A stretch of DNA of 46,680 nt from an uncultured Fibrobacter sp. (GTDB lineage: Bacteria; Fibrobacterota; Fibrobacteria; Fibrobacterales; Fibrobacteraceae), in NCBI GenBank assembly GCA_947165045.1, contig CAMUYW010000022.1, forward strand, positions 1 through 46,680. Reading direction: 5' to 3'. The notes below the pieces were generated by a model. That model saw only the letters and a program-made list of their open reading frames with translations, did not search any database and was not told the origin of the DNA. Numbering within the stretch: position 1 is the stretch's first letter; each line of letters starts with the position of its first letter. Positions 9,901 through 17,515 of the stretch are shown here, piece after piece. The position numbers were made by a program, and so were the translations under genes.

Positions 9901-10266
9901 ACAAATTGTCTTGTAAAAGATCAGGTCTGTGGCGAAAAGCTGTCTATAAAAGCAAGCGATATCGATTTATTCCCTAAAAATCAATTTATCCAACTTTCAG
10001 TGCTGTACGAAAACAACATCATCCATTGCTATGATAGTTTTACGTTCTCAGGCGATATTTCTTTAAAGCTCGACAATGGAGACGAAACAATAAAAACATT
10101 TACAAAAAACGAAACAGACAACAAAGACGAAACCACAAGAAAAAGAAACAATTTCTTAAAGGCTCACGGATTAAGTGACGAAGATGTTAAAGATATCAGT
10201 TTAACAAAATTTGCAGAAGATGCTGATAATTTACTATCCGAAAGCATCCTGATCATCAACGCATAG
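3946..10266 (+). CDS. Giant 2106-residue protein with repeated beta-rich modules and a DUF6603-like C-terminal region
   Basis: The ATG at 3946 follows AAAAAGGAG and is chosen over an ATG 63 bases earlier that lacks a ribosome site. Residues 1-650 look mainly helical and soluble, with CRICKDW, and MPLWAGPSGHANG at about 434; I recognise no enzyme there. From about 690 the protein is beta-rich. At least five units, near 874, 1002, 1109, 1232 and 1311, repeat a pattern of a short amphipathic helix (as in FITDIAGEL or LLTIFGL), a Pro, then alternating hydrophobic strands. Residues ~1400-1850 resemble the DUF6603 domain as I recall it: GGYHPSYNRPEHYP, PRLGLNW, MAGGKLNATY and WGPEVQGKVHVSWF. The C-terminal ~200 residues are hydrophilic. 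No signal peptide is visible. It is the first gene of a six-gene operon. Base composition is strikingly AT-rich against the flanks, which suggests transfer. Function unknown. Confidence 0.85.
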   Translation: MILFIINKNNFYDICKDGFYTIPDCYGANDINEGNIQLISWNEARYTPKSGSNKEINTVKDLFDTVLEVAKKDPVCQDMNEQFKFMYKKNDGKDEDIDIFNNFDNFIKTYNPDTIIPEDDIKFIFKTVYECWPHPMIGNVANSPGCRPQTHLEQFINNWFPFPSKYMHVATKRNIDSLIQKPNAYGLKKMTKSGRDQCRICKDWTELARAIIGEISSYVSKLLEKIYALELCQSEKLLEEQRKLLKRIATEKVYKYRQTDIGPYTLKELFEKWGDNPLIQTEYLKRFFTDLNNLSNKEAKWVGIATVINAVFEEPIIKFEIIKLNEEDSKKIESIKKQCTLYPPGILCAMLFSDIKKYYRINPTINSIEEEKQAEVNTNKYFKKCKITDNVIKDFIPKIRIKPDDPKNVRCFYLGGCMRAETNASTITNRQFLMPLWAGPSGHANGILAFYNEFFNRTNPLEKNDPYTSYFRELNQLANVLLPTMFAFWRLYYDKRISSDHTLAETYDAIFYTWEKIDKNSIVPQYLDKWEQKWNKDRKNENKSTFNLINNLIEKNTISNYEDCWDTIETKIDSQTTYGTKYKKLIYGLYSPVGVMYRIYKKHYDSTTSLPENIKALKTKIENLETHLINNGKLVIQWSKNICGIEKKQEETATNILSNLQISRINIPQAPTKTDTSSKQSVEKNTLLIMAATPSEQYSPRLQYIFDKVTEAQTHQTAFTFERNEDFNINPPPCLTDAGIVDFVGGMAFNISEVSQTSDSEISYQGTVNTQSDCWNRLKIFGLQENQPINCTVSENNDSLMFQGEIRLDGSFSIGNISLSLDLLTIESSLDSDYFSSKLNASINHGDKTLAVTLYLPLYSGSIDVYGEYEDGNVFTITDLLTIFGLNNVIDPTKILPASEEIFGNLGLQSLHLNLSDSFQINQIGFVITTEKPWSIIENKISITPVFEIDIDNPFDATSRNIYCVATGRWFLGEGDNKSEFDVSVTSDLTIYAGLAQGSVLHLDEFVNLFAQGVSFPSITFTDLSLMADFNSNNYSFSIAAEDIYTFKVGNAELGIEGVSCSLDFLNGSFGQVSLSGSFKLGEMDLNVYGSYKGDNTFTFNADAFSDSDYSLGQFITDIAGELSYNEGTSSFPEEYLTVNIRNLNVSYDSSNHKFIGDIDLDHVLEISSDFAINDIKLHISSSDDTALEFLIQAHLMVFGALMTLTLQKNKLGYSFEGKANFIDETGKSIATVKNILESFKIDTNSIPDFICEFYVKNISAKFEIQENNGNSKKIITLSISTSAGDLTVSAEFGQECNWNISYKNNASVNVLDMDVVGELVKVVAPNTTDLMIGQFEVDISSKGLFLKCNAFGTDVEIPVYQSDPKQNLIQLIQSSSEIDSEQKQQETIVGSSVPVFNGTVVWKKFEPPKTIFILTIPKIGLGMDGKYIAVLLDASLNVSPLTFSLNEAGIGVALSEPISFNFYLSGFAVSFDNGVLSIAGGLSMGYDDQKNPQYSGLLSIRFKEIGLTAIGQYTKIIEDGKETAALCACFALLAPLGGIPAFFVKGIAGGFGYNERLILPPIEKVNEYFLIKAAMDGFRKDLTPKEILAGQVKAENGQFFLAAGLKFTTFETIEGCMIVTASFGNDFELGLLGLAKLSVPPKVETNPIAYAELAIKASVKPFDGVFSVEAQLTNRSYILCKDCKLTGGFAAYAWFGKNDHSGDFVVTLGGYHPSYNRPEHYPIVPRLGLNWQVDSHLNINGEIYFAITPNVLMAGGKLNATYTLGPLKAWFIAYADILMKWKPFAYNISVGVLVGASYTMKVWKISKTFSVELGADLKLWGPEVQGKVHVSWFIISFTITFSEGADHSNDTLDWNEFKQTFLISPKENNNLKQGALQSSLNGTNNEESNNILSINLQGVIAQTADGIDIVSAQQLGISALSKIPEKKDGSIHIKPAGSKWNIFNSSMSIVVENNEVSDKFNREKILQNLPAALWGDENTNDLDGTNCLVKDQVCGEKLSIKASDIDLFPKNQFIQLSVLYENNIIHCYDSFTFSGDISLKLDNGDETIKTFTKNETDNKDETTRKRNNFLKAHGLSDEDVKDISLTKFAEDADNLLSESILIINA

Positions 10267-10276
10267 GAAAAATATT

Positions 10277-11542
10277 ATGGCCATCAACAAGCAACTTGAC
10301 GAAAAATTTAAACTAGCCGACAACTGCTTACCACCGTTATATGAAGGATTTTACAATGTAAAATTTGATCACTCGATGACGGTTGAAGAAAAAACAAATA
10401 ATAACAAAAGCAATAACAAAGACGAAAACTTCCATATTGAAAAAAAATTCTGTGTTGCCATAAATGCGGAAAAATTGCCGGATACAGACGTATTCCACGT
10501 CAGCCCCGCACCTAATGATCAGGGAGATTTTTCAACGGAATTGCCGTTCATGGTTTTTAATGATCCAACATACCCATGGCTTAAAAACCAATCAACGCGC
10601 GACAATTTCCCGATTCCATGGATTGCCCTAATCATCCTTTCCGAAAATGAAGTCATAGAAGAAAAAGACATTCAGCATTCCGAGCTATCAAAGGAATCCG
10701 AAAAATCAGGAATCTATTTCCATTATGACGATAACAAAAATTCATCATACAAAGATGAAGATCTTATTCATATTGTAAGAGTCAACAGAGCTACATTTGA
10801 CAGCATCATGCCCGACATTGAAGATCGAGCATGGCTCACCCACTGCAAAAATGAAGTCGATCTTTCTGCAACAGACGATATCACAATACAAAAAGATGGA
10901 AATTTCTCTGTTGTAATTGCCAACCGTTTCCCACCTCGTAATAGCGAAACTACTGTAAAGTACACGGCGCACCTTATCCCGGCATATCTTTACGACGATC
11001 GAAATAAAATTCCTGCAGGAACCGATGTTGAATTGATATCGCTTTATCATTGGAGTTTCTATTCTGAAAAATGTGCTAGCGATCCCAATGACAAAATAAG
11101 CGACAAATCATTCGTCTCGTTTATAGACAGGCTTAAAAACAAAGACGATGAAAAAGCCAAAAATTCAAGGCAAGTCTGTGACAGCACGCTAAAAGAACAC
11201 CGTTTACGAACCGGTGAAAAAACATATTCGTTATATCACGGCCCAATTATGCCCATGAAATATAACCAGGCATCAAACATAAATGGTGAAGAAGTCTACA
11301 CATCAGACGGAAGACTGATTTACAATAGAGAAAATGGAATTTTCGATGTCAGTTACGCTGCTGCATTTAATCTCGGAAAGCTAGTCACGTTGAGTCATAA
11401 TGCAGAAGCACAGAAAATAGTCAATTGGAGAAAAACTCAAAAAACAAAAGAACACCTTAATCTTTTAAAGAGCCAAATCGGAATCGACCATTTTGAATTA
11501 AAGAAAGTTTTAAAAGGATTAAAAAAGGGACAGCTCAGATGA
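10277..11542 (+). CDS. Uncharacterised protein of the DUF6603-type operon (421 residues)
   Basis: Starts ten bases after the giant gene, with GGAAAA ahead of ATG. It is soluble, with no signal peptide or membrane segment. Visible landmarks are PFMVFNDPTYPWLKN and PIPWIALIILSENEV near residue 110, then DRAWLTHCKNEVDL near 180. Then come FSVVIANRFPPR and YTAHLIPAYLYDD near 215-235, VELISLYHWSFYSE near 255 and SFVSFIDRLKN near 280. The pattern of a statement of position (PW-A), an ANRFP strand and an L-SL-WSF strand is one I associate with large uncharacterised proteins found beside DUF6603 genes, but this is memory, not a search. The helical C-terminus ends in a Lys-rich tail. Its end overlaps the next start in ATGA, so the two are translationally coupled and may form a complex. 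Confidence 0.8.
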   Translation: MAINKQLDEKFKLADNCLPPLYEGFYNVKFDHSMTVEEKTNNNKSNNKDENFHIEKKFCVAINAEKLPDTDVFHVSPAPNDQGDFSTELPFMVFNDPTYPWLKNQSTRDNFPIPWIALIILSENEVIEEKDIQHSELSKESEKSGIYFHYDDNKNSSYKDEDLIHIVRVNRATFDSIMPDIEDRAWLTHCKNEVDLSATDDITIQKDGNFSVVIANRFPPRNSETTVKYTAHLIPAYLYDDRNKIPAGTDVELISLYHWSFYSEKCASDPNDKISDKSFVSFIDRLKNKDDEKAKNSRQVCDSTLKEHRLRTGEKTYSLYHGPIMPMKYNQASNINGEEVYTSDGRLIYNRENGIFDVSYAAAFNLGKLVTLSHNAEAQKIVNWRKTQKTKEHLNLLKSQIGIDHFELKKVLKGLKKGQLR

Positions 11543-12438
11543 AACGAAGACTAATCACACGGAATTTTTTAAAAAGCAACAAGCTGGAATTTAAACCAAT
11601 AAACATTCCTAAAGAAACAGAAGATTACGCCCAAAGGCTTCGTTTGTTAAATGACATTCCATTAACTTACCTTTTAACAGATGTCGAAGACTTAAGTGAA
11701 GAAAGCATAAGGTTCGGAATCGTTGATATAAACTGGACCGATGCTTATCTTGACGGAGCATTTTCAATAGGACGCGTATGCCAAAGTGATGCTGAATCAG
11801 ACAAGATTCATATAAGACGAGCATGCATGGCGACAAAATATTTCGCCTCCCCGCGATTGAAGAAAATGCATTTGAACCATAGAAAGAATCTCATGCGTTT
11901 ATTCAAGGAAGAAGAAACGGAAGATTACACATGCGTAAGCGCCGTTCTGATTCAATCTCAATTGATGAAATCTGTAAAAGGTGTTAGTTATTCAGCTCTT
12001 GGTAAATTGCCGTCTAACCCAAACAACACTGTACAACTACGCGCCCTTAGAATTGAAGAAATTTCTGATGATATACTGATTTGCCTTTTCAGTGGAATAA
12101 TTGACACGTTCATTATCGAAGAACCCATGACCGGGTTAAAATTCGGTTGCCACACAATCGACAACAAGCATTATATAGATCTCCGCTCGACTTTAGATGA
12201 CGAGCAATTCGGCAAACGTTTAGACTCTTTCTTAATTGACAGCTACAAGGACAATCAAGGAAATGAAATAAAATGCATCGATGAAAACGGAAGAATCCAT
12301 GCAAAAAAAATTGCTGATGCAATTGGATTAGAATTAGCATCTAGAGGAAAATTAGACAAGAACAACCTAACACCATCCCGTTTTGCATACGAAATGATTG
12401 ATGTTGCACATAGGGCATTTTTCAAAGTTGGTAAATAA
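11539..12438 (+). CDS. Uncharacterised protein of the DUF6603-type operon (299 residues)
   Basis: Overlaps the preceding gene by four bases (ATGA); AAGGGA lies upstream of the ATG. It is soluble. Key stretches are LRLLNDIPLTYLLTDVEDL (about 35-53), ESIRFGIVDINWTDAYLDGA (about 57-76), and SAVLIQSQLMKSVKGVSY near 135. LRALRIEEISDDILICLFSG is near 177, and GLKFGCHTID near 205. The order LL-IP-YL-D, then SIRF-D-NW-DA--DGA, then a beta strand ending LFSG, recalls a widespread uncharacterised family that I associate with DUF6603 clusters. The final 40 residues (NNLTPSRFAYEMIDVAHRAF) are helical. No catalytic motif is evident, so a structural role is possible. Composition matches the rest of the operon. 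Confidence 0.8.
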   Translation: MKRRLITRNFLKSNKLEFKPINIPKETEDYAQRLRLLNDIPLTYLLTDVEDLSEESIRFGIVDINWTDAYLDGAFSIGRVCQSDAESDKIHIRRACMATKYFASPRLKKMHLNHRKNLMRLFKEEETEDYTCVSAVLIQSQLMKSVKGVSYSALGKLPSNPNNTVQLRALRIEEISDDILICLFSGIIDTFIIEEPMTGLKFGCHTIDNKHYIDLRSTLDDEQFGKRLDSFLIDSYKDNQGNEIKCIDENGRIHAKKIADAIGLELASRGKLDKNNLTPSRFAYEMIDVAHRAFFKVGK

Positions 12439-12454
12439 TAAGAGAGGTAAAAGA

Positions 12455-15400
12455 ATGGCAGACAAAATTATTATCCCGATGAAGGTCTTAGCGTATAGAA
12501 TAAAAGAAGACATCCATCATCCTTCAACATCAGAAGAAATTGATGTTCCTGCTTTAAATCCAAATTACAAGACAGCAGCAAATGTCACTCTTGGAGCAGA
12601 TGTCTCTCCAGAACCATTTTCCTCTTTTACCCAACTAAAAAAAGGACTTCATCTACATTTCATCCTCCCCTCTGGTTTGAAAAAAGGAATACAAAAGGAA
12701 AACGGCAACGATTTTGAATACCCATTAGTTCCGGACAAATACATTATCACTAGAATGTATGTCGATAAAAGCGGAAAATTAATCAACGATTGCAATATAG
12801 TAGATAGCAGTTTCTATTCGAAAATAAATTACGGAAATAGCATAACCATTCCATTCGAGAATAAAGACATAAGGACATATCGTTATCTCGGCAGACAATA
12901 TAGCGGTTTTGCGCCTAAACCAGAATATTTGGAAAATGAAGGGAACATTACCGATTTACGCGCAATAGGACCAGGAGATCCTTTGTTTAATGCGTATTAT
13001 CCCAACTGTCAAAGCGTTTTTGGATTCTACGACAGTCTTGATAATGTTCCTACAGATGCCATCTTGACATATTCGGTTATCGGATACTACTCAGATCCTA
13101 AGAAAGACCCGTTTTACGGAGTAGATTCCATCAAAAGCATGGAAAAGGTTCTTTCTGAGTTAAATTTATCTATTCCTGACCAAAACGAAAACATATATAA
13201 ATCTTGTTTGTTATTTGGTGAGGTATGTAACATCAAAGATAACCAATCGCCTGCCGGAGACATCAATATTGGTATTGGCAAAACTTCAGCAGAAGCTTTG
13301 TCCGCAGTTATTAATCAAAAATATGTCAACAACCCAAACTCAACAATTACAGAGCGAAATTTAACAACAATACAATATGACATGATCGATGAAGCTTCTC
13401 AAATTGATGGGAATTTTAGAATCGATGATACAATCCATTCCTATGGATTCTCTTCAACAGATCCAATGGAAAAAGAATATAACATAACTTATTCAAAAGA
13501 AACAAAAATTGACGATCTATCAAAAATTTTAGATGAATACGTAAATCTGTCTAAACAAAAAAATAATTATGGAAAATCAAGACGATTATTAGAATACAAA
13601 AAAAATACACTCTATTACCTTTGGGAAATGTATATAAGATACAACACGCCATCATCAGGAGCGCTCCCTCAAAAAATAAACGATACAATTGACGAAATAA
13701 AAATTCTAAGACAGGATATTGACAAACAAAAGGAAGAGATAGACAACAAACATAAGGAATTAAAAAACAAACTAGAATCTAATAAAGCAAATATAAACGA
13801 AATAGCAGCAAAACCCTTTTATTTCCCTAAAGACCCTGCATTAATCCTTTTCGGAAATGGGATGAACAGAACATATGTATTTGGGGAAGACGGAGATCCC
13901 GAAAACAATAATGTACTTTACTGTTTGACATCTCCGCTATCAGATGAATTAGCACAAGAAGATTATGACAAAATATTAAATCAGATACCAAACAAAAAAT
14001 TCGTATCAGTAGCGGATATTGAGGAATATTCAAAATTCCTCGTAATGACAGTAATGCTAATGCATGATGCGGAAAATAATCCTTCCGTGGATAATGAAAA
14101 AAAATACCCGCCAGTTATGCTAAATACAAAGCCAGATGAAGAAGCGCTCCTGTTTATGGAATGGAAGACTGAGTTTTGTAATGACTATGAAGACTGTATA
14201 TATGATAAGAGCAGCGAATTTAAGTACGGTCAGGGTGATTACATTTACAACGGAGCAATGACAACAAAGTCAAGCTCTTGTAGTGGAATATCGGTTCTTA
14301 CCCCTCATGGAGTCTGCAATTTACAAGACAAGCTAAATAAATACTCTCAAAAATATCCTAAAGACGAGGAAATTAATCAACTCATTAAAAACATAAAAGA
14401 TATACCAGCAATATCTCAAAATTTAGGCGGATTTACCATCAGTTTGGCTTCTTTAGCCTACGTTTTCCAGCTTCCCATTCCTTACACGAAAGACCCTAAG
14501 CTCGCAAGCGAAATTTTAACAAATGAGGTATACAACTGTTTATATCCAAAGGAGCCTAGATTCAACGAACTTGACCCAGAAAGACGTTCTGTCATTTTAG
14601 GCCAAGTCCTTCCATTAAGAGAAGGAATACTTAACCTTAGCAAGCTGTCTATAGTATCATCATTTGGTCAAACAAGACCCCTAATTAACGACGAAGGTCT
14701 ATTTAAAGGGGAAAAATATTTTTCAGAAAATCTGAGTTCAAAATATCTATGTACTGATGAATATTTAACAGAGCATGAAAAATGCTTTTTACCTCTCACC
14801 CTTACAACACCAGCAAGACTATCAGCACATTTCATTTCTGCTTTAAATAAAAACATTCCTTCCTGTTCGCTACCAGGCTGTTCTCCTATTATTGCAATAA
14901 TAATGCCGGACTTGCTCAACAGAAACTTGAACATCTATGACAATGCAGGTAATTTAATTGGCATTATAAAGACTGTTTACAGAGTAATAGATGGCCAAAA
15001 AACACCCGTCGGTAAATTCGTACAAGCATCCAATGTTCCAAAATACGACAGCAGAATAGACGCCTTTAAAGACTTGCTTACTAAAACTGAAAATAGCTCT
15101 AAAGGACGATCGTACCAATCAGAACTTATGGATGTCATTGACAAAAAATTAGAAAATACAATTCCAACGGATCAAAGCGACTTTATTTTCGGTAGGGTAC
15201 TCGTTCTGACAGAAATGAATATTGAACTCGAGTATTACGGAGGAACTGAATTTTCAAAGGACATCAATCAAATCGAAAACCTTGATGATAAAGGCCTATC
15301 GCAAAAAGAATTTCCAGTAATGATTGGAGATATATACCGCGTTACAGATGGTGTGATATGTGGTTTTTATGGAGGCGATGACGGCTTTGGAAACGGATTT

Positions 15401-15826
15401 GCGGCATTCGGATATGAAGAGGAATACGAAAAGGAACGTGGAGAATGCAATAAGTACCTCAATGCACCTCATCCAAATGTCAGTGGAGAAACAGCTGCAA
15501 CAGTAACATTGCTGCTAGACCCATCGCAAAAAGTAACGTTATCTACAGGCATACTCCCTGTTGAACAAATACAAATTGATTCGTGCCATACGGATTTCAG
15601 CAGCATGAATTTAATGGCTACCGAAATGAACACGCTCATTTCAGAAACAAACCAAATTCAACTGCCTGATTTTACAAGAGGAGAAAAATTTACAAGAGAA
15701 TATCCAATATTGGAAAATGGTATTACTAATAAAGTACTTCTCGATGTTGTAAAAGCTGAACCAAAAATCGGCACAATAGGCAAAACTATCATCACTGATG
15801 GATTTATCGTAAAAAACAACCAGTAA
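12455..15826 (+). CDS. Large uncharacterised protein of the DUF6603-type operon (1123 residues)
   Basis: The ATG at 12455 follows AGAGAGGTAAAAGA; an in-frame ATG at 12398 inside the previous gene lacks a ribosome site. There is no signal peptide. The N-terminus has KGLHLHFILPSGLKKG near residue 64 and FEYPLVPDKYIITRMYVDK near 85. These are followed by RTYRYLGRQY, then DLRAIGPGDPLFNAYYPNCQ and SVFGFYD near 170-195, and a strand TYSVIGYYSDP. I recall this order (L-H--LP--L--G, P-VP---I, G-GDP-F-AYYPN, VFGF-D) from uncharacterised proteins found beside DUF6603 genes. A long charged coiled coil lies at about 410-450, splitting the protein into two halves. The C-terminal half contains GGDDGFGNGFAAFGYEEEYE and a strand TLLLDPSQKVTLSTGILPVE near 1030. 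It is the second largest protein of the operon and a likely structural partner of the giant one. Function unknown. Confidence 0.82.
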   Translation: MADKIIIPMKVLAYRIKEDIHHPSTSEEIDVPALNPNYKTAANVTLGADVSPEPFSSFTQLKKGLHLHFILPSGLKKGIQKENGNDFEYPLVPDKYIITRMYVDKSGKLINDCNIVDSSFYSKINYGNSITIPFENKDIRTYRYLGRQYSGFAPKPEYLENEGNITDLRAIGPGDPLFNAYYPNCQSVFGFYDSLDNVPTDAILTYSVIGYYSDPKKDPFYGVDSIKSMEKVLSELNLSIPDQNENIYKSCLLFGEVCNIKDNQSPAGDINIGIGKTSAEALSAVINQKYVNNPNSTITERNLTTIQYDMIDEASQIDGNFRIDDTIHSYGFSSTDPMEKEYNITYSKETKIDDLSKILDEYVNLSKQKNNYGKSRRLLEYKKNTLYYLWEMYIRYNTPSSGALPQKINDTIDEIKILRQDIDKQKEEIDNKHKELKNKLESNKANINEIAAKPFYFPKDPALILFGNGMNRTYVFGEDGDPENNNVLYCLTSPLSDELAQEDYDKILNQIPNKKFVSVADIEEYSKFLVMTVMLMHDAENNPSVDNEKKYPPVMLNTKPDEEALLFMEWKTEFCNDYEDCIYDKSSEFKYGQGDYIYNGAMTTKSSSCSGISVLTPHGVCNLQDKLNKYSQKYPKDEEINQLIKNIKDIPAISQNLGGFTISLASLAYVFQLPIPYTKDPKLASEILTNEVYNCLYPKEPRFNELDPERRSVILGQVLPLREGILNLSKLSIVSSFGQTRPLINDEGLFKGEKYFSENLSSKYLCTDEYLTEHEKCFLPLTLTTPARLSAHFISALNKNIPSCSLPGCSPIIAIIMPDLLNRNLNIYDNAGNLIGIIKTVYRVIDGQKTPVGKFVQASNVPKYDSRIDAFKDLLTKTENSSKGRSYQSELMDVIDKKLENTIPTDQSDFIFGRVLVLTEMNIELEYYGGTEFSKDINQIENLDDKGLSQKEFPVMIGDIYRVTDGVICGFYGGDDGFGNGFAAFGYEEEYEKERGECNKYLNAPHPNVSGETAATVTLLLDPSQKVTLSTGILPVEQIQIDSCHTDFSSMNLMATEMNTLISETNQIQLPDFTRGEKFTREYPILENGITNKVLLDVVKAEPKIGTIGKTIITDGFIVKNNQ

Positions 15827-15850
15827 AAAATTTCTAAAGAAAGAGGATTT

Positions 15851-17458
15851 ATGAACGAAATAGATGCGAAAATTCCAGATACCATTTTCTACTCAAAACT
15901 TAAAGATAGCGTTGTAAAAAATGATTTCTATTTTACTATAGAAACAAATTGTCACATCAGAAAAAAATTTCCTGAAAGATCACCTAATCCTAAAATTTAT
16001 ATTAGGGGTTTAGAACAACTTTTTTCAAGCAGTTCTGCAATGAGCGCTTTCGTAAAAGCATTTCAAGCAAGTAGCAACGCTGATTGTTGGAATCTTACAT
16101 ATGGCTGTTTCAGAACCTCTCAGGAACAATGCCTTATTGCTTCGTATAGCATAGACCCCGAGGTTCCTTCGATACCAGAGAATATATTTCCTGTTACATT
16201 TAGATCCATTCAGGAAAAGTTCCATTTTACAGCCGATTTTTCAAAATTTTCAAGTATAAATCCAATCAAAATAACAGTACACTTCGATAATTTTGATGTT
16301 TTTTCTCCTGATTTTGAAAATCAGTTTGATCAATTTAAACCTTGTACAATTCTTGTCGAAGAAATCGCGTATATCTTAGATTTTTATGCAAAAAAAGCCA
16401 ATGATATCAATGCACCAAAAACCCATGCAATTCATAAGGGCGACGAAGCCTTAATTGGATGGGATTTGAGCAACGTTCAAAGAATTTCAGCCTCCTTACG
16501 CGATGAAAACGGAAAGGAAGTAGGAAATTTACCGCTAGACCATAGCGAAGTAATTGATAAAGACAAAAAATTCACACTAAGCATCGAAAAAGATGGACAC
16601 GTCGAAACAAGATCGATGACTGTTTACAGAACGTTGTGGGAAAAAGTTGCAGAAGGCAAATGTCCAGACGGCTTTACACCTGACCCAAAAGGGAATAATA
16701 AGTTTTTCCGAAGAAATTATGACAGCAACTACTATACATACATACATCCGAAATTATTTCGTAGTGCCAATCTTGTTGAATGGGAGGAAGTTTCTATACA
16801 AGTATGCGATAAACCTCCTGAAAAATTCAATAATTATTATTGCAACTACTATCATAATAAACAATCAAACACGGATGAACATTTATTAATTTGTTATACA
16901 TATGACAATATCATTCTTTTATACGATTATGATTTTGATTCTAAAAAATTGACCGAAAAAAATTTTTTTGAAAATCATGGTTGGTTTTCTTGCCAAGCAA
17001 TAAAAAAAGACGACAATATTGATTTTTTTTCTGTAGACGAAATAGAAGTCACAAATTTTGATTATTTAAATAAGAAACCGGGATTCTTTTTCCGTGGAGC
17101 AGAAGATTCAAAAATAATTGCAATCGACACATTATATGATGATAGAACATTTTTAGCAATTTTATGCAACAATAATCATGTATATGTATATGATACAGAC
17201 AATAACCGTATAAGCAACATTTTCGAATTTGAAAATAAAGATCAAAAAAGAATAGCTTTAGTAAAAACAAATTCAATTTATATACTACTAGACGACTATG
17301 TATTTGAATTGAATGATAAAGAAAAATTCACCGACATAAATTTTTCACCAAAAAACATAAACGAAGCACCATTAATTATTGGTGTAAGAGACAAATTCAC
17401 CTTTTCAGCAATAACACAAAACGGAGAAAAAATAGACATATGGAATTATAAGTTTTAA
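15851..17458 (+). CDS. Uncharacterised protein with a possible beta-propeller C-terminus
   Basis: 535 residues; AAAGAGGATTT precedes the ATG, 24 bases after the previous stop. The first ~185 residues mix strands and helices. Around 190-260 there is an Ig-like stretch (IHKGDEALIGWDLSNVQRIS, then FTLSIEKDG), the kind of short sandwich with a G-W core and a final L-I pair seen in surface or structural proteins. From about 290 the sequence is rich in Tyr, Asn and Asp. It repeats short strands ending in aromatic residues, such as IILLYDYDFDSKKL, FLAILCNNNHVYVYDTDNN and SIYILLDDYVFELND, which looks like blades of a degenerate beta-propeller. No signal peptide. I do not recognise the family, and it is the least familiar member of the operon; it may be a lineage-specific part. 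Confidence 0.75.
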   Translation: MNEIDAKIPDTIFYSKLKDSVVKNDFYFTIETNCHIRKKFPERSPNPKIYIRGLEQLFSSSSAMSAFVKAFQASSNADCWNLTYGCFRTSQEQCLIASYSIDPEVPSIPENIFPVTFRSIQEKFHFTADFSKFSSINPIKITVHFDNFDVFSPDFENQFDQFKPCTILVEEIAYILDFYAKKANDINAPKTHAIHKGDEALIGWDLSNVQRISASLRDENGKEVGNLPLDHSEVIDKDKKFTLSIEKDGHVETRSMTVYRTLWEKVAEGKCPDGFTPDPKGNNKFFRRNYDSNYYTYIHPKLFRSANLVEWEEVSIQVCDKPPEKFNNYYCNYYHNKQSNTDEHLLICYTYDNIILLYDYDFDSKKLTEKNFFENHGWFSCQAIKKDDNIDFFSVDEIEVTNFDYLNKKPGFFFRGAEDSKIIAIDTLYDDRTFLAILCNNNHVYVYDTDNNRISNIFEFENKDQKRIALVKTNSIYILLDDYVFELNDKEKFTDINFSPKNINEAPLIIGVRDKFTFSAITQNGEKIDIWNYKF

Positions 17459-17515
17459 ATCTAAAAAAGTTTCATCAAACAATCAAAAAACAACAAAAAA
17501 AAACGGAATAACATT